Positions 9,311 to 18,357 of a stretch of 64,000 bases of DNA are shown piece after piece. The DNA is from CAJQPP01 sp963793465 (GTDB taxonomy: Bacteria > Planctomycetota > Planctomycetia > Pirellulales > Pirellulaceae): assembly GCA_963793465.1 (NCBI GenBank), contig CAWCAJ010000012.1:1-64000 (forward strand), in the 5' to 3' direction. The translations under genes were made by a program, and so were the position numbers. Numbering within the stretch: position 1 is the first letter of the stretch; the number at the start of each line of letters is the position of its first letter. The notes under the pieces were generated by a model, which saw only the letters and a program-made list of their open reading frames with translations, had not been told where the DNA came from and made no database searches.

Positions 9311-9442
9311 AGAGTCGTCGCTACCAGCCACCACATCGCCAAGTCCCAGGTCATGCACGGCACGCTGATGTCCCCAACCTGGCAGAAGGCTGTCAAACGA
9401 ATCGAGGATCGCAAGTGCAACCGCCCGGAGAAAACCGCATGA
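9311..9442 (+). pseudogene. C-terminal remnant of an unknown gene overlapping the glycosyltransferase start
   Basis: A 43-codon open stretch (including KSQVMHGTLMSPTWQKAVKR and IEDRKCNRPEKTA) runs to TGA 9440-9442, which overlaps the glycosyltransferase ATG at 9439 as ATGA. That overlap and the coding-like composition suggest it is the end of an operon gene whose 5' part is lost or frameshifted. I do not recognise the family; phage-type origin is only a guess. Confidence 0.35.
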
Positions 9443-11133
9443 AGCTGGCCGCGCTGTGCTGCACGTATCTGCGACCCGATGGCCTGGGCCAATTGATTGA
9501 GTGTTTTCTCCGGCAGGATTATCCACGTGAACTTCGGGAGCTCGTGATACTGGACGATGCCGGGCAGTACCAGAACCAAACCGGAGACGGCTGGCGGCTC
9601 GTTTCCGTTCCAAGCCGATTCCGATCGCTGGGTGAAAAGCGAAACGCTTGTGCTGCATGGGCATCGCCAGACGTCGAAGGCTTTCTAATTGCCGATGATG
9701 ACGATATCTACTTACCGCATTGGTTCAGGACTCAGGCCGAGGCCTTGGAGCGAGCGGACTGGTCGCGCCCCGGACTGGTGCTGCTGGAACATGGCGACGG
9801 GCTTCGTGAAGCGGAAACAGGCAGCTTGTACCACGGCGGATGGGCGTACCGCAAATCCGCGTTTTACCAGGTGATCGGCTACGGTCCGCACAACAATGGA
9901 GAAGACCAGGAGTTGGCCGGTCGGCTGAGTAAGGCCGGCGCTTCGGAGATTGATCCATGCACGTTCGCCGAGCCGTTCTACATCTATCGGTACGACAACA
10001 ACAGTTATCACCTGTCGTACATGGACGATCGTGGCTATCGCGAACTCGGAATTGATCGCAATTGGGATGGCAAGACGCAGATTCCTATTGGCTGGTCGCG
10101 TGAATGGGATCGCCTCCCGACGATACGGCGGTTTACGTTCGCGCCTCATGTGAATCTCTGCAGCGATGGCAAGCTGCCTGTCGAACTGATCGGACCAGTA
10201 AATGCGCCTGGTGGCAACGGTCCAAGCAACAGTATGTATGCGCTGCAAAAGGCGGTGCGTAAACGAATCGACGAAGGGCTTGACTGGCTTTCGATCAAGT
10301 CGCTGCCCGCCAGCAAAGGCGCGTTGCCATGGTTTTGGAACTGGCAAGATCGTCGTTACGCGATCTGGTGGGATTCGGAAGACTTGCCATTCATCCAAGG
10401 GCCGAACATGCTCTTCACCGACTCTTCATGCCCACGAATCGATGCGGAAGAATGCGCCCTGCTCGATGCCAAAAATTGCCGAGCCATGTTCTGCCACTCC
10501 GAATGGTATCGCGACCTAATCACCATGCATCGCGGCCCGGACAACCAATCCGAGATCGTGATGTGGCCGTATCCAATTGACCCTTGGCCTGGCGGACCAT
10601 TACCCGACAAATACGATTTGTTGATCTACGCCAACAACGGTCACCGCCCCCAACTCCTGGAGCATTTGGCTGAACTCTACCCGCGCCACATCCAAATCCA
10701 TTACGGCCAATACCAACGCGAAGAACTCTACGCCGCCGCCCGCCAATCCCGCGCGTGTGCTTACCTTGCCGATGACGACCATGGACCATTGGCACTTCAA
10801 GAGATCCTTCTCTCTGGATGCCCGGTAGTAGGCGTTCGCACTGGTGCAGCGTTTGTCGAACATGGCAAAACCGGATTCTTAGTTGATGGTTTACCGCCGG
10901 GCGCCGGTTGCGTGGGCAACGATGAGGAAACTGCTGCACTTGCCGCATACCAATCAGCCGTCGAGCAAGCCCAAGCGTTAAACCGTAAGACAGTCCGCCA
11001 GCGTGCAACGGAAATATTCGACACCACGCACGTTGTCGATCGCATCATCGAGGAATTGGCGAACCTCCGAACATCAATCACTTCCGGCCCGGTCGCCGGC
11101 GGCAAATCAAAACAGGGGAACGGAGTTTTATGA
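9439..11133 (+). CDS. Two-domain glycosyltransferase (GT-A plus GT-B-like)
   Basis: The start is ATG 9439, after CGGAG; the longer frame back to 9106 runs over unrelated decayed sequence and is not used. The product has 564 residues. The N-terminal 230 form a GT2-like GT-A domain: LAALCCTYLRPDGLGQLIEC, VILDDAG, SLGEKRNACAAW and the metal/nucleotide-sugar motif IADDDDIYLP (D86-D89), then NGEDQELAGRLSK. From about 240 a second domain resembles GT4/GT1 GT-B enzymes (LCSDGKLPVELIGPVNAPGG, MFCHSEWYRDL). Its end, HGPLALQEILLSGCPVVGVR, has the acidic residue that holds the donor nucleotide. It probably adds two sugars to a surface glycan in the cytosol. The stop overlaps a serine recombinase start (ATGA). 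Its last third is duplicated at 13490-14024. Confidence 0.8.
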   Translation: MKLAALCCTYLRPDGLGQLIECFLRQDYPRELRELVILDDAGQYQNQTGDGWRLVSVPSRFRSLGEKRNACAAWASPDVEGFLIADDDDIYLPHWFRTQAEALERADWSRPGLVLLEHGDGLREAETGSLYHGGWAYRKSAFYQVIGYGPHNNGEDQELAGRLSKAGASEIDPCTFAEPFYIYRYDNNSYHLSYMDDRGYRELGIDRNWDGKTQIPIGWSREWDRLPTIRRFTFAPHVNLCSDGKLPVELIGPVNAPGGNGPSNSMYALQKAVRKRIDEGLDWLSIKSLPASKGALPWFWNWQDRRYAIWWDSEDLPFIQGPNMLFTDSSCPRIDAEECALLDAKNCRAMFCHSEWYRDLITMHRGPDNQSEIVMWPYPIDPWPGGPLPDKYDLLIYANNGHRPQLLEHLAELYPRHIQIHYGQYQREELYAAARQSRACAYLADDDHGPLALQEILLSGCPVVGVRTGAAFVEHGKTGFLVDGLPPGAGCVGNDEETAALAAYQSAVEQAQALNRKTVRQRATEIFDTTHVVDRIIEELANLRTSITSGPVAGGKSKQGNGVL

Positions 11134-11589
11134 ACAGCCAACTCATTGTACCGGTCGTGGAACATCCTCAGCCAAAACCACGTCTTGTCGGATACGCTCG
11201 CGTGTCAACCGATGATCAGGATTTGAGTTTGCAGATCGATGCTTTGACGAAGCAAGGCATTCCGGCCAATTCAATCTTTATCGACAAAATCTCAGGCGCA
11301 AAAACCGAACGGCCACGATTGAGTGAATGCCTGAGATCGCTACGGCCGGGTGACATTCTGGTTGTCTGGCGATTGGATCGTTTAGGGCGATCGATGCGTC
11401 ATTTGATAACGTTGGTCGAAGACTTGCGGAATCAAGGGATTGGCTTTCGGTCGGTTAGCGAGGCGCGATTGAAACCACCTGTGCCTCGGGTGAGTTGATC
11501 TTCAACATTTTCTCAGCATTGGCCCAATTTGAACGCCGATTGATCCAGGAACGAACCAAAGCCGGTTTGGCTGCCGCCGGCCTGAGGCC
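11130..11589 (+). pseudogene. Serine recombinase (Gin/Hin-type), 5' part, copy 1
   Basis: It starts at ATG 11130, inside the end of the glycosyltransferase gene. It has the catalytic resolvase domain: LVGYARVSTDDQDLSLQIDA with nucleophile Ser26, DKISGAKTERPRL, and GDILVVWRLDRLGRSMRHLI. The frame breaks at about 11463, where copy 2 has one extra base; after that the message goes on (TCASGELIFNIFSALAQFER) in the next frame. At 11590 an IS1380-type element interrupts it. The C-terminal helix-turn-helix lies beyond the IS at 13182-13328. Such enzymes invert or resolve DNA at short crossover sites. This copy is doubly inactivated. Confidence 0.85.
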
Positions 11590-13181
11590 TAACCCGAATA
11601 TTTCATGTCAATATTTTTGGCGGTCTACAAGAAAAGCCTTTGCCCGGTAAAACGTGAGTGACTAAACAGCACTTTCGACCAAAGCAAGAGGCTTTTGCAA
11701 TGACAGAGTGTATCACGAAAGCGATTGAGTTTTCAAGGATTGATCGTCGCCAAGTTACCATGGATTTTCTGGGCGGTCGGCTGACCAGCGATGCGGGTAT
11801 TTTGCTTTTGCGGGAAGTGGACCGAAAGATCGGATTGCTGGACGCGATCAATGAAGCAATCCCCGATCCGCGAGATCCGGCTGCGATCACGCACGACCAG
11901 CGGACGATGCTGGCTCAGCGAATTTTCTCGATCACTTTGGGATACGAAGATCTTAACGATCAGCAGACGTTGCGAACCGACGCGGCACTTTAAGTCGCCG
12001 CCGGTGTGGATGCTGAAGAAGCTAACCCCATGGCTTCTCCATCGACGCTTTGTCGGCTCGAGAATCGGGTCTTTCGGAAGACACTCGTGCGACTTTCGAA
12101 GATTCTGGTTGATCAATTTATCGCTTCATACGACACACCGCCTGAAGAAATTACATTGGACTTTGACGCGACTGACGACCCAGTTGACGGCCAGCAGGAA
12201 GGTCGCTTCTTTCATGGCTACTATCGGCACTACTGCTTTCTGCCGCTTTATGTTTTCTGCGGTAGTCGACCACTGGTGGCCTACCTGCGGCCCAGCAAGA
12301 TCGATGGGGAGAAGCACGCAAGGAGATCACGAAACTGCTGGTGGAGTATATCGGTCAGGCTTGGCCGGACGTGAAGATCACGATTCGTGGCGATGGGGGC
12401 TTCGGCCGCTGGAAGTTGATGCGTTGGTGCGAAAAACACGACGTTTTTTACTGTTTGGGGATGTGTCGAAACCAGGTGCTTGAGCGGCATGCCGAACGAT
12501 TGATGACGACGTGCAGAAGTGGAGTTCGACAAGAATCGGGAGAAAAAGTCCGCTTGTTCGGCGAGACCGTTTACGCGGCCAAGACCTGGGACAAACAGCG
12601 TCGCGTGATCATCAAGTCCGAACGACTCGACCAAGGTCTCAACACGCGATTCGTGGTCACCAATCTCAGCAGCAAACCACAAGATATTTATGACGAGATC
12701 TACGCCATGCGTGGCGACATGGAGAACCGGATCAAGGAGCAACAGTTGATGTTGTTCGCCGATCGCACGAGCTGCACGATTTCCTGGCAAATCAATTTCG
12801 GTTGTTACTTTCGATGTTCGCCTATGTACTGATGGACGAACTACGTCGCGACCACCTCAAAGGAACTGAGCTGGAAAAGGCACAGTGCGATACGATTCGC
12901 CTGAAGCTTTTCAAAATCGCTGCACGCGTTCGCGTGACGGTTCGCAGAGTCTGGTTTCACTTGTCGACCAGCTATCCCTATCAAGCGTTGTTCCGAACGC
13001 TTTCTTCCAGAGCTTCTTCTGGATAACAGTTGACCCAAGACAACCTGAGCAGCGACTGACTCAGTTTGGGGGAAAGGGGGAGTTGCGCCTCGATTTGAAA
13101 AAGCAGACCACATTCAACCCAATTCGACGACAAAACCCTCGATCCAAACTCAAACCTCACACCGATGAAATATCCGGGCTA
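11590..13181 (+). mobile_element. IS1380-family insertion sequence, degenerate
   Basis: The element is about 1.59 kb. Its left end reads TAACCCGAATATTTCATG (11590-11607). The right end (13164-13181), read inward, is TAGCCCGGATATTTCATC, matching at 15 of 18 positions. It sits inside the serine recombinase copy 1, whose reading resumes at 13182. Compared with the uninterrupted copy 2, the two bases GA at the target are missing, and no target duplication is visible. The related right end alone occurs at 19738-19948. Confidence 0.8.
11700..13026 (+). pseudogene. IS1380-family transposase, frameshifted
   Basis: ATG 11700 starts MTECITKAIEFSRIDRRQVT, then DFLGGRLTSDAGILLLREVD and DPRDPAAITHDQRTMLAQRI, all typical of the family. 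Later pieces hold the DDE-region blocks ITLDFDATDDPVDGQQEGRF, DVKITIRGDGGFGRWKLMRW and YAMRGDMENRIKEQQLMLFA. A stop and frame change occur near 11990 and further shifts near 12330 and 12800. The element cannot move by itself. Coding continues to SYPYQALFRTLSS near 13010. Confidence 0.85.
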
Positions 13182-13328
13182 ATGGGAGGCCGTCCCAAAA
13201 CGAGTCCCAAAGACGCCAAGGTCAGACTGGCGAAAACTCTGTTGGCGGACAAATCCCTGGAGGTGGACGATATTTGCGAAACGTTGAAAATCTCGCGGTC
13301 CACGCTGTATCGCTACGCGAATCTGTAA
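13182..13328 (+). pseudogene. Serine recombinase copy 1, 3' part beyond the IS
   Basis: Right after the IS end the message resumes with MGGRPKTSPKDAKVRLAKTL and ends with DICETLKISRSTLYRYANL and TAA 13326-13328. This is the C-terminal helix-turn-helix that binds the crossover site, and it matches the end of copy 2 (14482-14631). The 33 bases after the stop are also shared with copy 2. Confidence 0.85.
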
Positions 13329-13362
13329 AACCGGCGTCCAGTCTCAAAATCCGGTCGTTTGT

Positions 13363-13492
13363 CGGAGCGTTCAAAAAACGTACGGGTATCGCCGGGATCT
13401 ATTCAACTCAGCGGTTACCGCAACGGTCGGACGCACCGTTTTTGAGCAGGATGATGGTGTCGGCACGATCGTTCGTACCGAAGTTCGGGACT
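13363..13492 (+). pseudogene. Fragment of an unknown gene ahead of the second module copy
   Basis: One frame reads YGYRRDLFNSAVTATVGRTV and then FEQDDGVGTIVRTEVRDY. It is coding-like and without a stop until it meets the glycosyltransferase repeat at 13490. No start is present. I do not recognise the family; the sequence could be a phage structural or neighbouring operon gene. It shows that the second module copy was joined to foreign sequence by recombination in the middle of the glycosyltransferase gene. Confidence 0.35.
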
Positions 13493-14024
13493 ACCCGACA
13501 AATACGATTTGTTGATCTACGCCAAGAACGGTCACCGCCCGCAGCTCCTCGAACACCTGGCCGAACTCTACCCGCGCCACATCCAAATCCATTACGGCCA
13601 ATACCAACGCGAAGAACTCTACGCCGCCGCCCGACAATCCCGCGCATGTGCCTACCTTGCCGATGACGATCACGGGCCTTTGGCTTTGCAAGAATTCCTG
13701 CTGGCGGGTTGTCCTACTGTGGGTGTTCGTACCGGTGCGCCTTTTGTCGAACAAGGGAAAACAGGCATCTTGGTTGACCGCCTGCCGCCGGGCGCCGGTT
13801 GCGTGGGTAACGATGAGGAAACTGCTGCACTTGCCGCTTACCAATCAGCCGTCGAGCAAGCCCAAGCGTTAAACCGTAAGACAGTCCGCCAGCGTGCAAC
13901 GGAAATATTCGACACCACGCACGTTGTCGATCGCATCATCGAGGAATTGGCGAACGTCCGAACATCAATCACTTCCGGCGCGGTCGCCGGCGGCAAATCA
14001 AAACAGGGGAACGGAGTTTTATGA
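13490..14024 (+). pseudogene. Glycosyltransferase C-terminal fragment, copy 2
   Basis: It matches residues about 388-564 of the glycosyltransferase at 9439, from DKYDLLIYAKNGHRPQLLEH to KSKQGNGVL. It has no start of its own and no N-terminal domain, so it cannot work alone. The block HGPLALQEFLLAGCPTVGVR onward differs from copy 1 at only seven of 41 residues, but at about a third of the bases. It ends in the same ATGA overlap with a recombinase gene. Confidence 0.8.
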
Positions 14025-14631
14025 ACAGCCAACTCATCGTACCGGTAGTGGAACATCCTCAGCCAAAACCACGTCTTGTAGGATACGCTCGCGTGTCAAC
14101 TGATGATCAGGATTTGAGTCTGCAGATCGATGCTTTGACGAAGCAAGGCATTCCGGCCAATTCAATCTTTATGGACAAAATCTCGGTGCAAAAACCGAAC
14201 GGCCAGGATTAAATGAATGCCTGAAATCGCTACAACCGGGTGACATTCTGGTTGTCTGGCGTTTGGACCGATTGGGGCGATCGATGCGCCATTTGATAAC
14301 GTTGGTCGAAGACTTGCGGAATAAAGGCATTGGCTTTCGGTCGGTTAGCGAGGGTGCGATTGACACTACCTGTGCCTCGGGTGAGTTGATATTCAACATC
14401 TTCTCGGCGTTGGCCCAGTTTGAACGGCGATTGATCCAGGAACGAACCAAAGCCGGTTTGGCTGCCGCCCGCGCCCGAGGCCGAATGGGAGGCCGTCCGA
14501 AAACGAGTCCCAAGGACGCCAAGGTCAGGCTGGCGAAAACTCTGTTGGCGGACAAATCCCTGGAGGTGGACGATATTTGCGAAACGCTGAAAATCTCGCG
14601 GTCGACGCTGTATCGTTACGCGAATCTGTAA
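14021..14631 (+). pseudogene. Serine recombinase (Gin/Hin-type), copy 2, one frameshift
   Basis: It starts at ATG 14021, overlapping the glycosyltransferase fragment. It has LVGYARVSTDDQ with Ser26, then loses one base at about 14188 (copy 1 has TCAGGCGCA, copy 2 TCGGTGCA). The frame of 14212-14631 then gives VVWRLDRLGRSMRHLITLVE, ASGELIFNIFSALAQFERRL and the C-terminal helix-turn-helix ISRSTLYRYANL. Repaired, it would be a normal recombinase of about 203 residues. The damage is at a different place from that in copy 1. Confidence 0.85.
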
Positions 14632-14664
14632 ATCCGGCGTCCAGTCTCAGAATCCGGTCGTTTG

Positions 14665-15035
14665 ATGAGGCAACTTCCGTCTCATGGTGGGATCTCCAAA
14701 ATTAGTCGAAACGCTTGAAAAGTAACTCCTGTCTTATGCAGGCTTCGTCCATTATTTTTAGACCACAAGTCTGTGCGGGATAAGATTGAGTCTTTTTGGG
14801 ACGCACCGTCCACGATGCCAAAACCACGCCGCGTGGCGCTGATCTTAGAGTTGGAACGGCCGTAAAAGCGGCGTGCCGGCATTTCTTGGGGGCACTCAGC
14901 GATATGCCTTGCCTCAGAAAAACAGGGATAATTGAAAAACATTGATCTTTAAACGACAAGTGAAGCTAATGCCATCTGATTAAGCATTCGTTTGAATAGC
15001 AGAAAAATCATTTGATGCCTGATGAAATTCGACCG
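14665..15035. other. Gap without a recognisable gene
   Basis: The 371 bases between the second recombinase copy and the end of the LRR gene show no convincing coding frame on either strand. A minus-strand frame at 14682-14942 has no family features and no clear ribosome site. Confidence 0.4.
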
Positions 15036-17138
15036 TTACCGAATCTGACACCCGGGTAATTTTTTTGATAACCATTCCCGACCTTCGTGGGTCACTTTGG
15101 ATTTGCCGATGGATAGATATTCTAAATTTTTGAGTTTTGCCAAATGCCGAAGACCGGCGTCGGTGATTTCATTTCCATGCAAAACCAAACGCTCCAGCGC
15201 CGATAGTTTCACAAGATGCGAGAGGGCTGCATCGTCCAGTTTTTCACAACGATAGAGATTTAACGTCTTGAGACTCACAATGTTTCTCAGGTGTTTGATG
15301 CCGCCACTTGTCACATCCTGACGATAAAGCTTCAGTTCTTCCAACTGCTCAAGCGTGGATACCAACGACAGGTGCTCATCGGTTATGCGTCCGTTTTCTC
15401 GATGTCCATTGAAAAACACGTGGGTGATTTGCCCTGCCGCATTCCGTTTCAGCTGCGCGCCTTCGATGATCATGACGTCGACGGGTGCCCGTTGTTGAAC
15501 ATCCCGAAAAAACTTAAGCCGAGCCGATGACGTGATGTTCGTGCCAGCCGTTGAAAAAGTCATTAATTGTGTGAGGTTCTTTATGTGCCGAAGATCTTTG
15601 TCATCGATTTGAGCACCTTGGACGTCGAGTTTCGTAAGCCGGTTAAGTCTTCCCAGGTGTGCCAGCCCCTGGCCAGTCAAATTTGAGTCGCGAATGACAA
15701 GTTCACGCAAGCTCGTGATCTCGGCAATAAAAGGGAGACCGTCGTCGGAAATGCCAGGTCGAGTTAGTTGTAAACAAGACAAGTTGGGGAGTCCATGAAG
15801 TTGTTTTAAACAATTGTTTGTTACGCTGCTTCCGGACAAGGTAAGCGACTCAAGTCTTGGTAGCTTCACCAAATGCGAAATAAGGTCGTCAGTCACTACA
15901 CCGTCCAGCTCAACGGATTTCAGGCTCTTGATCTTACCTAAATGGGACAGGTCGTCTGCCCATCGTTCCGTGAATATAACTTTGATTTTCGTGAGGTTGC
16001 TGTTGGTATCTAGCCGACTAACCCCTCCTTCGGGAAGTGATGTTGGTGAGCCAACACGCACGAATAAAGTTTCCAAATGTTCAAGGCGATTACACAGTTC
16101 GAGAAATTCGTCGGTCAATCGGGGCCCCCTCGGGTCTCCGTAACGAAACAGCATGTTCAGGCTGATTACTTCACCCTGATCATTGACACGATGAGTCGTC
16201 TTAGTCGCGGAAAGCGCCTCGGCAATTGTACGACCCTGCGATTCAAACAGATTCACGACAGCCATGAGTGTGATTTTTTCCGGATATCCAGTGTCGCGTT
16301 CAACACTGAACGCAATTTCTTTCAGGCCGGTCATGGACTTCAGAACGCCGAGACAGCGATCAGTCGCCAGGGGCGGCAAAATCAGACTTTCGAGTTTCGT
16401 CATGTTTTTGAGATGACTCAACCCGGCATCCGTAATACTGGTATTTGCGAGACTCAAACTCCGGAGTTCGCTCAAATTTTCACATTGCCTGAACCCGTCA
16501 TCCGTGATTTTTGTATTGGACAAATTGAGCGACTCAAGACCATGCAGCGAGCCCAAATGTTTCAGGCTGGCGTCGATTAGCCCCGTACTGGACAAGTCCA
16601 GCGATTTCAAAGCCTTGGAGTCGACGAAGTGCACCAGTCCTGCGCCATTTATTCTTCCTAGACCAGCGAGGTCCAGTGATTTCAGTTTTTTCATTTTGGC
16701 AACATGGCGCAGACCGGCATCCGTCAGTTGATGGCACCCTCGGAAATTGAGGGATTGTAATTCGGGCAACTTGCCTAAAACGGATAACTGCTGGTCGGTC
16801 GTGTCGTTCCGGACGTCGTGTCCGCCCGCGACAAACGAAAGGGCAATCACGTTTCCGGTGTCGTTGACAGCACACGGCCTGTTCCAGTTGAAACCAATTT
16901 CAATTGAATCGAGAGTCGCTTGTTCCTCGGGCAAGATCTTTGATCGATCTTGTGCCAGGAGCGGGATGCCAAGCAGACCAAAAAGGAATGGGATCAAAGC
17001 GATGAGCTTAAATAACACGACGACTACCACCAAGCATGAAACAGACAAGTTTGTTTTACAAAACAATAGCAACCAGATTATTCCAAAATCGAACCATCCA
17101 CATAAGATCTGACATCCAGTGCGGATCGAACAACTCAT
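15036..17138 (-). CDS. Secreted leucine-rich-repeat protein
   Basis: The product has 700 residues. A long hydrophobic N-terminus ends in LIALIPFLFGLLGIPLLAQD, a likely signal peptide. GTG codons in the run just before it may be the true start, since the upstream 30 residues look odd. The rest is about 20 LRR units of the planctomycete type with consensus LxxLxxLxLxxTxITDAGLxH, for example LRHVAKMKKLKSLDLAGLGR, LSHLKNMTKLESLILPPLAT and LAHLGRLNRLTKLDVQGAQI. Such solenoids bind proteins or surfaces outside the cytoplasm. The ligand is unknown. It is intact among decayed neighbours. Confidence 0.75.
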   Translation of the reverse strand: MSCSIRTGCQILCGWFDFGIIWLLLFCKTNLSVSCLVVVVVLFKLIALIPFLFGLLGIPLLAQDRSKILPEEQATLDSIEIGFNWNRPCAVNDTGNVIALSFVAGGHDVRNDTTDQQLSVLGKLPELQSLNFRGCHQLTDAGLRHVAKMKKLKSLDLAGLGRINGAGLVHFVDSKALKSLDLSSTGLIDASLKHLGSLHGLESLNLSNTKITDDGFRQCENLSELRSLSLANTSITDAGLSHLKNMTKLESLILPPLATDRCLGVLKSMTGLKEIAFSVERDTGYPEKITLMAVVNLFESQGRTIAEALSATKTTHRVNDQGEVISLNMLFRYGDPRGPRLTDEFLELCNRLEHLETLFVRVGSPTSLPEGGVSRLDTNSNLTKIKVIFTERWADDLSHLGKIKSLKSVELDGVVTDDLISHLVKLPRLESLTLSGSSVTNNCLKQLHGLPNLSCLQLTRPGISDDGLPFIAEITSLRELVIRDSNLTGQGLAHLGRLNRLTKLDVQGAQIDDKDLRHIKNLTQLMTFSTAGTNITSSARLKFFRDVQQRAPVDVMIIEGAQLKRNAAGQITHVFFNGHRENGRITDEHLSLVSTLEQLEELKLYRQDVTSGGIKHLRNIVSLKTLNLYRCEKLDDAALSHLVKLSALERLVLHGNEITDAGLRHLAKLKNLEYLSIGKSKVTHEGREWLSKKLPGCQIR

Positions 17139-17277
17139 GGCCTATGACAGTTCGACGCTGGGAACTCAACTCACATCTGCGAGGGAAAGTGAAGGGGGCC
17201 TCCCGGCATCTGATCCACTTGCGGGAGTCGAATGTCGATTATTGGTGGTTTGGGATTAGTTGGCAACGCAAACAAAC

Positions 17278-17757
17278 GTTCGATTTCCCGGATTTGCTGG
17301 GAAACCTGTAAAATCTGCCTCTTTCCCGGTTCGCACGTCCATTTTGCCATCCTGGAATTCAAAATGCCAGTTCGCCGTGGAACCCGAAGTTTTCAGGAAT
17401 TGCCCGAAATCTCGCTTGCTCGTCATAACCTGGTTTGAAAACGCGCAGGGTTTGTGCGAAGCGCTTACCGGAAGCAACTATGTATAAACGGACCGATTGA
17501 GCGGTCGCAACACCTGATAACCCAAGCGGCGTGAGAGTCAGAGACAAGTGAGAGTTTTGGCCAGATTGGGTGCAAAACCGGGCGACGGAATCGGCAATCC
17601 AAAGTTCGCGCTTTCTGGCGAGAACGAGAGTTCGAGAATCCGGTCGAACGGAAACAGCGCAAAACCCAACGAAGAAACGAAAAAAGGCCGACGTCATGTG
17701 ACATCGGCCTTTGCTATAACTTGGCGGTCTTCCAGTTTCGCTACTGGAAAAACAAGT
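17278..17757 (-). repeat. tRNA-downstream repeat R1
   Basis: This 480-bp segment matches 25938-26408 (R2) along its length, sharing for example TTCAAAATGCCAGTTCGCCG and the hairpin near its right end. R2 ends at the 3' end of the tRNA gene. R1 ends at exactly the same base (AACAAGT at 17751-17757) but no tRNA sequence follows. Confidence 0.75.
17683..17713 (-). terminator. Intrinsic-terminator hairpin in R1
   Basis: AAAGGCCGACGTCA and TGACATCGGCCTTT pair with one G-T wobble around a 2-nt loop. On the minus strand a run of six T follows. The same hairpin lies behind the intact tRNA at 26335. Confidence 0.6.
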
Positions 17758-17910
17758 GACGCGATAATCAAAAAATAGTTGTGACTGGACTGCAGACGGT
17801 GTGCCGGAAGTCGATGACGGCGGGAATGAAGACAGCAAAATGGCCATCATTGGATTTGAAGCTGTCCAGAAAGTCGATCCGCGCACCATCTGGAATCAAG
17901 AGGCACATTA

Positions 17911-18075
17911 TTTCACGCATTGAATCGCCTCTCTTGCAAATCGTTTCCGGGCGTTTGCATGACTTGCCAAATGCGGAGCCATAACCTTAATCGCGACGAC
18001 GCGGTCCAGCGCGGTATCGAATGCCTTGAGCACGACGCCCATTCCTCCGACGCCGACGACGCCAGAGACCTCAAC
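17911..18075 (-). pseudogene. Ser/Thr kinase N-lobe fragment
   Basis: The minus strand reads GVGGMGVVLKAFDTALDRVV, then AIKVMAPHLASHANARKRFA, then REAIQCVK and a stop. This is the glycine loop and the catalytic-lysine strand (VAIKVM) of a planctomycete Ser/Thr kinase. Everything after the C helix is missing and no start is present. It is a dead fragment between repeats R1 and R3. Confidence 0.7.
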
Positions 18076-18077
18076 AC

Positions 18078-18313
18078 CTCTTAACCCAGAGCCGGTGAGA
18101 CAGAGAGACGGCCGAGAGTTTGGGCCAGAAACGGGTCGTCGGGGGGCGCGAGCGTTTGAATGGTCGGAGTCGCGCGCGACGTCTCTGAAGAGATCCCACC
18201 AGCGTCGAAAGCGTCGCAAACCCTTGCAAAATCAGCGGATAACTCGCCACGTCTCTCTGCCAGCGCAAAGCAAAACCCCACGGTCGCGTCGTTTCGCTAC
18301 CGTGGGGTTCAAG
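18078..18313 (-). repeat. Diverged tRNA-downstream repeat R3
   Basis: It resembles part of R1/R2 (TAACCC, GGTGAGA, GAGAGTTTGG blocks) and, like R2, directly adjoins a tRNA-fMet 3' end, here the truncated copy at 18314. Divergence is much greater than between R1 and R2. Confidence 0.4.
18274..18309 (-). terminator. Hairpin behind the tRNA fragment
   Basis: AACCCCACGGT (18274-18284) pairs perfectly with ACCGTGGGGTT (18299-18309). On the minus strand four T follow. Position and form fit a terminator of the once complete tRNA. Confidence 0.55.
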
Positions 18314-18357
18314 TTGCGGGGGCAGGATTTGAACCTACGACCTCGAGGTTATGAGCC
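18314..18357 (-). pseudogene. tRNA-fMet(CAT) 3' half, 44-nt duplicate
   Basis: These 44 bases are identical to the 3' part of the tRNA at 26409-26452, from the anticodon loop (CTCATAA on the minus strand) through the T arm to the discriminator base. Identity stops right after GAGCC. The 5' half is absent. Such tRNA 3'-half copies are the usual product of island integration at a tRNA gene. Confidence 0.85.

Larger units (their letters stand above)
10601..13361 (+). repeat. Direct repeat copy 1 of the glycosyltransferase-recombinase module (IS inside)
   Basis: Without the IS at 11590-13181, this unit is about 1.17 kb. It matches 13490-14664 from the middle of the glycosyltransferase to 33 bases past the recombinase stop. 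Similarity is near perfect over most of its length. A block at about 10777-10893 differs at roughly a third of positions, mostly synonymously. Confidence 0.8.
13490..14664 (+). repeat. Direct repeat copy 2 of the glycosyltransferase-recombinase module
   Basis: The unit is 1175 bp, matching 10601-11589 plus 13182-13361. Its left border is the shared TACCCGACAAATACG. Its right border falls after GGTCGTTTG at 14664, where the two copies diverge completely. Confidence 0.8.

Noticed and set aside
9106..9438. Long N-terminal extension of the glycosyltransferase frame
   Set aside because: It runs over the end of the broken WD40 gene and other decayed sequence; the family start and ribosome site are at 9439.
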